From: Candidatus Parakkermansia intestinigallinarum
GTDB taxonomy: Bacteria > Verrucomicrobiota > Verrucomicrobiia > Verrucomicrobiales > Akkermansiaceae
Direction: 5' to 3'
Length of the DNA: 38,149 nucleotides
Assembly (NCBI GenBank): GCA_019114365.1
Contig: DXFQ01000046.1
Location: 1-38,149, forward strand
Both the position numbers and the translations under genes were made by a program. The notes under the pieces were generated by a model. That model did not search any database, had not been told where the DNA came from, and saw only the letters and a list, made by a program, of their open reading frames with translations. Position 1 is the first letter of the stretch; each line of letters begins with the position of its first letter. Shown in pieces: positions 31,251-38,149 of the stretch.

Positions 31251-33830
31251 TCAGATTTCAAGAGGCAGGACGGGGATGGAGCGCATCGGCCGCGGGGCCG
31301 GCAGTTTGATGGTGGTGTCGACTTTGGGGCCGTCGGAGCGCGAGGGGTCGGTGTCTCCGAAGTTGATTTGCTCGGGCATGCCGCTGGAGGCGATGTCTTT
31401 TTCGGTGCGGTAGCGCGGGTTGAGTTCGAGGTTGCAGCCGTAGGGGTCTTCGCCGATGAGGGCGGAGCCCTTGGGCAGGACGGGCAGGACGGGCAGGACG
31501 CGCGAGTTGTTCAGGTCGCTCGCGTCGAGGAAGTCGACAAGGGTGGGCGAGCCGTCTCCGTGCACGGTGCAGCTGCCCAGGGTGACGTCGCCTTTCGGGA
31601 AGTATTCGCGGTAGACGGAGCGCGTGAGGACGGGGTTGCCGTCGCGCATGCGTGTCTCAAAGCAGAAGTTGGAGGCCATTTGCCCCGAGGCGGTGCAGAT
31701 TTCGACTTCTTCGGTGTCGGCCGGCATGGGTATGGGCTCGTCAGGGTAGCGGCCGGAGGCGGCTTTGAAGACGGCGCCGAGGATGGGGCCGCAGGTGTCG
31801 GACGAGAAGGCTTCGGTGTAGATGGCTTTGTGGTCGTTGAGGAAGCCGATCCAGACGCCGCAGGTGAGGGATGAGTTGTAGCCGAAGAGGGCGTTGTCGG
31901 CGAAGTCGTAGTTGGTGCCGGTCTTGACGGCGCCGTTGAAGCTGTCCGGCAGGAAGGGTTGGACGCGCTGCGAGGCGCCTTTGAGCAGGGCGTCGCGCAT
32001 GATGGAGTGCAGCCGGAAGGCGGTGCAGGGCTGCGTGGCGTTGGCCAGAACGGGCTTGATGGAGCGCGGGTTCTCCCAGAGGATTTTGCCTTGGCTGTCG
32101 GTGATTTTGGTGATGATGAAGGGGGCGACGGGCCGGCTGCCTGTGTTGGGGAAGACGGTGTAGGCGAGCACCATTTCACGCAGGGAGGCGGGTTCCGTCC
32201 CCAAGAAGGTGCGCGGGTAGTACTGCGGGCGGGCTTCGGTGCTCTCAGGGTTGCGCGGCGGCGGGGTGATGCCGCAGTTTTGCAGGGTGGTGACGAAGGG
32301 TTTGGCGCAGCGTTTGGGGTCTGAGCTCAGTGCGATGGCGAGTCGCGCCGAGGCGGCGATTTTCGACCACTGGAGGGCTTGGCGCAGGGTGACGGAGTCC
32401 AGATAGCGGCCTTTGCTCACTTCCATGCCCCATTCGCCGAGCACGCCTTCGGCGCCGCCGATGCCGGCGAGGCGATTGTCCATGGCGTCGTCGATGAGTC
32501 GCGAGCAGGGGGAGTAGCCGTTTTCCAGAGCGCTCATGTAGAGGAAGGGCAGCATGGCCGTGCCGACGGGGCGCTTGCCGGCGTCGATGATGTCGAAATT
32601 GTCTCGCTCAAAGTTGCGCCCGCCTACGTAGACGAGGACGCCGCCGGTCTTGTTATCCACGGCGTAGACGGCACCGTCGACGTAGCGGTGCTGCATGCTC
32701 TGCGGGTTGTCGCGATCGGAGAAGCGGACGTGCTGATAGTCTTCGCGGTTCTCGATGTTGTCAAGCTGGGCGGTCAGGGCTTGCTCGGCCGCGTCCTGCA
32801 TGTCTTTATCGATGGTGGTGTGGATGCGCAGCCCGGCGGTCTTGACGATTTCTTCGCCGCGCGCGGGGTCTTGGAAGACGGAGATGGCCTGATTCTGCAC
32901 GATGGAGTGCAGGAAGGAGGTGTTGCGGCGCAGGGGTTTGGGGTTGAGTTCGAGCGGCAGTTTTTTCACGCGTTCGGCGTCTTCCGCGCTCAGGTAGCCG
33001 GCGCGCTGCATGCGGTCGATGACGTCGTTGCGCCAGCGGAAGTTGAGGTCGGGGTTGCGAACGGGGTTGTAGTTTTCCGGGTTTTTGATGAGGGCGGCGA
33101 TGCTGGCGGCCTCGCGGACGGTGAGGTCTTTGGGCTCTTTGCCGAAGTAGCCCAGCGAGGCGGCGCGAATGCCGTAGTAGCCGCGCCCGAAGTAGACGCG
33201 GTTGAGGTAGAATTCCATGATCTGGCGCTTGTCATAGGTTTCTTCGATGCGCATGGCAAGGAAGATTTCGATGATTTTGCGCTCGTATTTGTCCCCGCCC
33301 TTGGCTTTGACGCGGCGCTCGAGGTCGTAGGAGTTGCGGGCAAGCTGCTGCGTGATGGTTGAGGCGCCTTGGTTGATTTCGCCGTGGGCGGCCACGGCTT
33401 CTTTGGCGGCGCGCAGGATGCCCATGGGGTCAAAGCCGCTGTGCGACCAGAAGGTTTTGTCTTCCTGTGCGACGACGGCGTTGATCAGGTGGGGGGAGAT
33501 TTGATCGAAGGTGACGTAGCTGCGATTTTCGTCGAAGATGCGGCCGATTTCCTTGCCGTTGCGGTCGTAGATGATGCAGGGGTGCTCGAGGTTGTTGATT
33601 TCGTTGAGGTCGAAGCTTTCGGCGTAGCGGCGGTATTTGTCCGTGACGAGCTGAAAGGCGAAGTAGCCGATACCCCCGAGCACGAGGGTCGTGATGATAC
33701 CGAAGAGAAAGAGCATCAACAGACAACATTTGAAGCGCGAGCCGGACGACGCCGGTTTGCGATCGGCGCGTTGCCGCCTCCGATTTTCTGCCGCGCTGCG
33801 GCGCTTCTGGTAATCCTCAAGGTCGTCCAT
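31251..33830 (-). CDS. PBP1-like GT51 transglycosylase with degenerate transpeptidase domain
   Basis: N-terminal TM, EDKTFWSHSGFDPMGILRA, GASTITQQLARN, RKIIEIFLAMRIE, FYLNRVYFG; later KTGTNYDFADNALFGY. Confidence 0.92.
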   Translation of the reverse strand: MDDLEDYQKRRSAAENRRRQRADRKPASSGSRFKCCLLMLFLFGIITTLVLGGIGYFAFQLVTDKYRRYAESFDLNEINNLEHPCIIYDRNGKEIGRIFDENRSYVTFDQISPHLINAVVAQEDKTFWSHSGFDPMGILRAAKEAVAAHGEINQGASTITQQLARNSYDLERRVKAKGGDKYERKIIEIFLAMRIEETYDKRQIMEFYLNRVYFGRGYYGIRAASLGYFGKEPKDLTVREAASIAALIKNPENYNPVRNPDLNFRWRNDVIDRMQRAGYLSAEDAERVKKLPLELNPKPLRRNTSFLHSIVQNQAISVFQDPARGEEIVKTAGLRIHTTIDKDMQDAAEQALTAQLDNIENREDYQHVRFSDRDNPQSMQHRYVDGAVYAVDNKTGGVLVYVGGRNFERDNFDIIDAGKRPVGTAMLPFLYMSALENGYSPCSRLIDDAMDNRLAGIGGAEGVLGEWGMEVSKGRYLDSVTLRQALQWSKIAASARLAIALSSDPKRCAKPFVTTLQNCGITPPPRNPESTEARPQYYPRTFLGTEPASLREMVLAYTVFPNTGSRPVAPFIITKITDSQGKILWENPRSIKPVLANATQPCTAFRLHSIMRDALLKGASQRVQPFLPDSFNGAVKTGTNYDFADNALFGYNSSLTCGVWIGFLNDHKAIYTEAFSSDTCGPILGAVFKAASGRYPDEPIPMPADTEEVEICTASGQMASNFCFETRMRDGNPVLTRSVYREYFPKGDVTLGSCTVHGDGSPTLVDFLDASDLNNSRVLPVLPVLPKGSALIGEDPYGCNLELNPRYRTEKDIASSGMPEQINFGDTDPSRSDGPKVDTTIKLPAPRPMRSIPVLPLEI

Positions 33831-33910
33831 CTTGCGGGTTCAGGTTACCAGAATCGGGCGCGTAAATCAAGCGACAAATCCGCGCGCGCGCTGCTTCTTC
33901 GCAACATGAC

Positions 33911-34086
33911 GCAGTTGCGGCTTTCTTTCCGTGCCCTTCTCGGTTCTTTCTCCGCCACCTTCCGATCGCTGTCCGTTTGCTCCGCGGCAGCCCTTCGGTC
34001 TCTTCGGGGTCTCTTCGGGGTCTCTTCGCGATCTCTTTGCAGCCTCTCCGAGGCCCCTTCACGGCTGCCTCGCGGCTTGCTCTGCT
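33911..34086. repeat. Degenerate 11-bp tandem array (about 16 units) directly after the cstA stop
   Basis: e.g. cagcccttcgg/tctcttcgggg/tctcttcgggg/tctcttcgcga/tctctttgcag/cctctccgagg/ccccttcacgg; C at position 4 and G at position 10 in most units. Confidence 0.65.
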
Positions 34087-34090
34087 CGGG

Positions 34091-35596
34091 TCACTTTTCG
34101 AGCGAGTCACAGCCGCGCCTGATGCGGAAGAAGCCGATGAGAGCGAGGACGCAGAGGCCGACGCCGATCCACGTCGAGACGCCGACGGGCAGGCCGATGG
34201 CGCACTCGGGGGAGCAGAGGAGGTAGGCGCTGCAGACGGTCGTCATGAACAGTGCCGGCAGCAGGGCCATCCAGTACCAGCGGTTGCGACGGCGGAGCAA
34301 GACGGCAATGGCCCAGAGGGTGAAGCACGAGAGGAGCTGGTTGGACCAGCCGAAGTAGCGCCAGATGATGCCGAAGTCGATTTCGGAGATGATGATGACG
34401 GCAGCAAAGAGCGGGATGGCGATCCCGAAGCGCTTGAGTTTCGGCTCTTGGTTGATGTGGAGCATGTCGGCAATCATCAGGCGGCAGGAGCGCATGGCGG
34501 TGTCTCCGCTGGTGATGGGCAGGACGACGACGCCGATGACGGCAATGATGGCGCCCACGCTGCCGAGGTAGTCGGTGCAGGCTTGGTTGACGGCGGAGGC
34601 CGGGTCGGCAATGCAAAGTTGCATGAAGGTGGCGCGTACGGCCGATGCGTCGGCCCCGACGGCGTGCGCGACCATTTTGCCGCCCTGCTCCACTAGGGTG
34701 TAGTCGGTGAGCACGTTGCGCAGGGTCAGGCCGACCGTGGCCCAGATGAGCGCGACGAGGCCCTCGACGATCATGGCGCCGTAGAAGACGCGGCGCATGT
34801 TGCGGCGCTCGGGCAGGCAGCGCACCATCAGCGGGCTTTGCGTGGCGTGGAAGCCGGAGATGGCGCCGCAGGCGATGGTGACGAAGATCATCGGCCAAAT
34901 GCTCAGGTGGGCATCGGGATGCACGTTGGTGAAGAAGTCGAGCTGCGGCAGGACTTCGTATTCGCCGAAGGGCATGCTCACCAGCAGGCCGACGGCCATG
35001 AAGATGAAGAGGGCGCCGAAGATGGGGTAGATGCGGCCGATGATGACGTCGATGGGCAGGACGGTCGCGAGGAAGTAATAGAGAAGGATGATGCCGCACC
35101 AGAGCATGACGGAGACCTCGGGCAGAAGGCCGTGGAGCATGCGGGCGGGACCCGTGGTGAAGACGACGCCCACGAGCAGCAGCAGCAGGATGCAGACGAT
35201 GCGCATGGTCCACTGCGCCACGGGGCCGAGGTAGCGGCCGATGAGCTCAGGCAGGTTGGCGCCTTTGTGCTCCAGGGACATCATGGCGGCGAGGAAGTCG
35301 TGCATGGCGCCCGCCAGAATGCAGCCGAACACGATCCAGAGGAGGGCAGCGGGGCCAAAGAGGGCGCCGGACAGTGCGCCGAAGACCGGCCCGAGGCCCG
35401 CAATGTTGAGCAGTTGGATCAGGAAGACCTTCCACGTCGGCAGCGGGATATAATCAACGCCGTCGCCCGCTGACACGGCGGGCATCACTTTCGGGCCGAA
35501 GGGGCCGTAGACGCGCTCCGCCAGACGCCCGTAGCAGAAGTAGCCGATGGCGAGTATGGCTACGCAGACAACAAAAACAGATAAGCCGGTTAACAT
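34091..35596 (-). CDS. cstA: Carbon starvation protein A family (peptide/pyruvate transporter)
   Basis: GPVFGALSGALFGPAALLWIVFGCILAGAMHDFLAAMMSLEHKGANLPELIGRYLG. Confidence 0.93.
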   Translation of the reverse strand: MLTGLSVFVVCVAILAIGYFCYGRLAERVYGPFGPKVMPAVSAGDGVDYIPLPTWKVFLIQLLNIAGLGPVFGALSGALFGPAALLWIVFGCILAGAMHDFLAAMMSLEHKGANLPELIGRYLGPVAQWTMRIVCILLLLLVGVVFTTGPARMLHGLLPEVSVMLWCGIILLYYFLATVLPIDVIIGRIYPIFGALFIFMAVGLLVSMPFGEYEVLPQLDFFTNVHPDAHLSIWPMIFVTIACGAISGFHATQSPLMVRCLPERRNMRRVFYGAMIVEGLVALIWATVGLTLRNVLTDYTLVEQGGKMVAHAVGADASAVRATFMQLCIADPASAVNQACTDYLGSVGAIIAVIGVVVLPITSGDTAMRSCRLMIADMLHINQEPKLKRFGIAIPLFAAVIIISEIDFGIIWRYFGWSNQLLSCFTLWAIAVLLRRRNRWYWMALLPALFMTTVCSAYLLCSPECAIGLPVGVSTWIGVGLCVLALIGFFRIRRGCDSLEK

Positions 35597-36499
35597 CGCG
35601 CGGGCATGCTACACCATGAGGGACAGAAGCGCAAGCTTTTTTATCCGTTTGTTTGTCTTCGCGCTCGAGCTTAGAGCTTGTTTTCGGGTCATCGGCGCTT
35701 GGCGCGACTTTATTCCCGGGGCACACGGTGCATCACCATGCATATTTAAGCGATGTGAATTGATTGGCGATTTGAGCTTATATGCATATTTCGATAATCA
35801 TATTGTTTTTGTCCGGTGATTTTCTTTTTCATCGAAAACCAACTCGCGAGTCGAATGGGTACCCGTCTCTTTCTCCCCGTCGGCTCCGCTAGATTATGAG
35901 CGCGGCTTATTCCTAGCTAAGATCGGGATTTTGAGCGATATGAGCGCTCGCTATTATATGTGTTAATATCGCGAAGGCTTATTGGTGCCGGCCCGCATTC
36001 TGATTAACAAATTTTTATTTCGTTTGATCGGATGCTATGGGTCATCAGATAGAGCTTTGTGATTCTTTTGTCATTTTCGTGTTCGCTTTGTCTTTTGATT
36101 ATCGCAAGTTCTGCTCCATTCTTCTCTTGACTGGCAAGCTTCTGGGGACGGACATCGCCGCGTTGGCGCAGATGCGGGACGGAAGCACCGGGATGGTCGG
36201 GGAGAGACTTTTTCATGACTTTGTTGCGAAGGAGGCGTCGTCGGATGCCGTGAGAGTCGGCCGCGGACGGCAGCCTCCCTGCTTCCGGAAAGGGGGCGCG
36301 GGTGCCGATGCGGCTTCCGTGGTATCGAAAGGTCTGACTGTGCAAGCTGCGCTTTCGATATTTCGTTAGACTCTCTTTTCTCAGGCGGGTTTTCCGAAAT
36401 GTCTCTCTCAGATGAGCTTCTCCGATGAAAATGAATGAAAGAAATCTCATTGCAGGCTTGACAAAGAGGCAAAATATAAGATACCATCTCTGCGGTAAT

Positions 36500-36937
36500 A
36501 TGATGAGGATATCGACCAAAGGCAGATACGCGCTGCGAATCATGATTGATCTCGCACGGCACGCTCAGCATGAGCCGATCTCTCTGCGGGGTATTGCCGA
36601 ACGGCAAAACATCACCAGCAAGTACATGGAGGGCATCATGGCGCTGTTGCTGCGCCATGAGTTGCTGATCAGTTCTCGCGGCAAGATGGGCGGCTACCGT
36701 CTCTCCCGCTCGCCCGAGGAGTACACGGTCTACGAGATTCTCTGCGCCGCCGAGGGCGCGCTGGCTCCCGTGCAATGTTTGTCCGTTCAGGTCAACACCT
36801 GCCCGCTGCAGGATCAGTGCTCGACACTGCCGCTCTGGAAGGGGTTGGAGCTCGTTGTCAAGGATTATCTTGAAAAGGTTACTCTGGCTGATATTCTCGA
36901 GCGCGGGGAGCGGCCGGAGAACTGCGCGAGTTTGTGA
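36500..36937 (+). CDS. Rrf2 family transcriptional regulator (IscR-like cysteine set)
   Basis: MRISTKGRYALRIMIDLA, ITSKYMEGIMALLLRHELLISSRGKMGGYRLSR; three Cys QCLSVQVNTCPLQDQC. Confidence 0.92.
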   Translation: MMRISTKGRYALRIMIDLARHAQHEPISLRGIAERQNITSKYMEGIMALLLRHELLISSRGKMGGYRLSRSPEEYTVYEILCAAEGALAPVQCLSVQVNTCPLQDQCSTLPLWKGLELVVKDYLEKVTLADILERGERPENCASL

Positions 36938-36973
36938 GAACGGATGCCTCTTGCTCTCCCCCGAAGACGGAAC

Positions 36974-37003
36974 AACCCGCTGCCGGAAGGCTGCGGGTTT
37001 TTG
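36974..37003 (+). terminator. Rho-independent terminator downstream of the rrf2-like gene
   Basis: aacccgc ... gcgggtttttgctt. Confidence 0.7.
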
Positions 37004-37090
37004 CTTGTTGGCGCAGGCTCCTTCCCCGCCGTCGGTCAGCGCAGCGCTCTGCCGCGGCTGTAAGGGCAAGGCGGAGCCGATTCAGCAATC

Positions 37091-37260
37091 GGCCAGGCCG
37101 CGCAACGGCACGCAAAGCCGCGCCAGGCCGCGCAACGGCACGAAACGGCACGAAACGGCACGAAACGGCATGCAAGGGCACGATACGGCGCACAAGGGTG
37201 CACAAGGGCCGAACGACGGCGCGATTCGGTGCGACACGGCACCTGCGTTTCTCCCGCGAG
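37091..37260. repeat. Degenerate 10-bp tandem array directly after the stop of the secreted protein
   Basis: cgcaacggca/cgaaacggca/cgaaacggca/cgaaacggca/tgcaagggca/cgatacggcg/cacaagggtg. Confidence 0.85.
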
Positions 37261-37264
37261 CTTC

Positions 37265-37954
37265 TCAGCGCACCCACTGCCCCGCGCCTTCAGGCATCTT
37301 GCCCTGCGTGATGGGGTAGTAGAGGGTGGATTCGGTGTTCCCCATGAGCGGGATACCGAAGGCGGCCTTCCATTTCCGGCTCATGCTCTTGCCGGTGTAG
37401 CAGCCGTAGCTGCGGCAGTCGGCGTTGGGGGCGAAGATGTCCCGACGCACGGATTTGGCGAGGTCGTCTTCGTGAATCCACTGTTTCGAGGCGGCCATGA
37501 TCGAGTTGCTGTAGTCGAGCATGAACGCAAAGCGGTTAGAGTGGCCGAAGTAGGTGAAGCTGGTGACTTTATCCCGCCCCTGCGGCGCGGCGTTGAGGGC
37601 TTTAATTGCCTGAGCGGCGGTATCGACCCACACGATGCGAACGCTGCGCTTAGAGGCTTCGGCGCTGATTTGGGATACGTAGTTCTGTCCGTCCTCGCGG
37701 CCGCGTGCGATGTAGGCGGGGCGGTAGACGATCCAGATGATGCGTGCGCGGGGGTTGGCGGCTTTGAGGTCGTCGATGCGGTTGGTGGCGGAGCGGATAA
37801 AGTTGGCCCACCATTTGTCGTGCTGAGAGGAGCCGCGAAGGTGTTCCCACGAGGTCAGAGCCACTCCTCCCGAGAGGACGACGTCCACGGCCTCTGCCAG
37901 CGAGCTGCAGAGTACCGCCATGCCACAGATCCATGCACAAAGCCGGCGTTTCAT
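37265..37954 (-). CDS. Secreted protein, possible caspase/CHAT-like (clan CD) fold
   Basis: Signal peptide MKRRLCAWICGMAVLCSSLAEA; TYFGHSN and RSYGCYTG motifs. Confidence 0.75.
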   Translation of the reverse strand: MKRRLCAWICGMAVLCSSLAEAVDVVLSGGVALTSWEHLRGSSQHDKWWANFIRSATNRIDDLKAANPRARIIWIVYRPAYIARGREDGQNYVSQISAEASKRSVRIVWVDTAAQAIKALNAAPQGRDKVTSFTYFGHSNRFAFMLDYSNSIMAASKQWIHEDDLAKSVRRDIFAPNADCRSYGCYTGKSMSRKWKAAFGIPLMGNTESTLYYPITQGKMPEGAGQWVR

Positions 37955-38026
37955 CGCGGCGCATTGTAACACAGGCATTCTGAGGCTGTCAAGCGCTGAT
38001 CCGCGGGGCTTGAATGAGCCGCACAC

Positions 38027-38100
38027 GGACAAAAATCCGCACCATAAATCGAGCGAGAAAAGGACATGCGCAGTTGACTGGACAAAAATCCGCACCATAA
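38027..38100. repeat. Perfect 21-bp direct repeat, two copies 53 bp apart
   Basis: ggacaaaaatccgcaccataa at 38027-38047 and 38080-38100. Confidence 0.9.
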
Positions 38101-38149
38101 TCCGTTCATGGCTTTGAGGATTAGTAGGCAAGAACTAGTGCAGCTCATA

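Noticed and set aside
36004-36543. 179-aa minus-strand ORF and 36037-36369 plus-strand ORF in the cstA-rrf2 intergenic region
   Set aside because: No recognisable motifs, conflict with the rrf2 promoter/start, low-complexity composition.
38027-38100. CRISPR-like repeat-spacer unit (21 + 32 + 21)
   Set aside because: Only two repeats, no third at the expected 38133 position, no cas genes in the window.

Overview
38 kb GC-rich bacterial chromosomal window, mostly housekeeping genes. Lineage cannot be fixed from sequence alone; gene content and the absence of clear Shine-Dalgarno sites would fit a Verrucomicrobiota-like gut/host bacterium (weak inference). Left to right: 3' end of a TonB-dependent receptor, family-5 solute-binding protein, TonB, AI-2E-type permease, lysA, glutaminase + amino-acid antiporter (minus), class I RNR nrdB-nrdA, rpsN, FmdB zinc ribbon, CNNM/HlyC-type protein, rimO (minus), an AT-rich islet with an AbiEi/AbiEii toxin-antitoxin pair (minus), an FAD oxidoreductase-GtrA-GT2 operon, proS and an M50 protease (minus), dnaE, a divergent membrane-anchored serpin-like protein, sufS plus a conserved hypothetical protein, a GT51/PBP1-like protein, cstA (minus), an Rrf2 regulator and a secreted protein with a caspase/CHAT-like pattern. 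Main items for follow-up: (1) -10 boxes placed 6-11 nt upstream of the start codon in seven genes (near-leaderless transcripts); (2) degenerate 9-, 10- and 11-bp tandem arrays starting directly after the stop codons of rimO, the secreted protein and cstA; (3) a PBP1-like protein with intact GT51 motifs but a degraded transpeptidase site (SxxK->TAML, SxN->SKI, KTG kept); (4) a serpin-fold protein with an atypical reactive loop; (5) a 24-nt inverted repeat abutting the abiE promoter; (6) a perfect 13-bp palindrome over the promoter of the FmdB gene; (7) a GC-skew sign change across the window.
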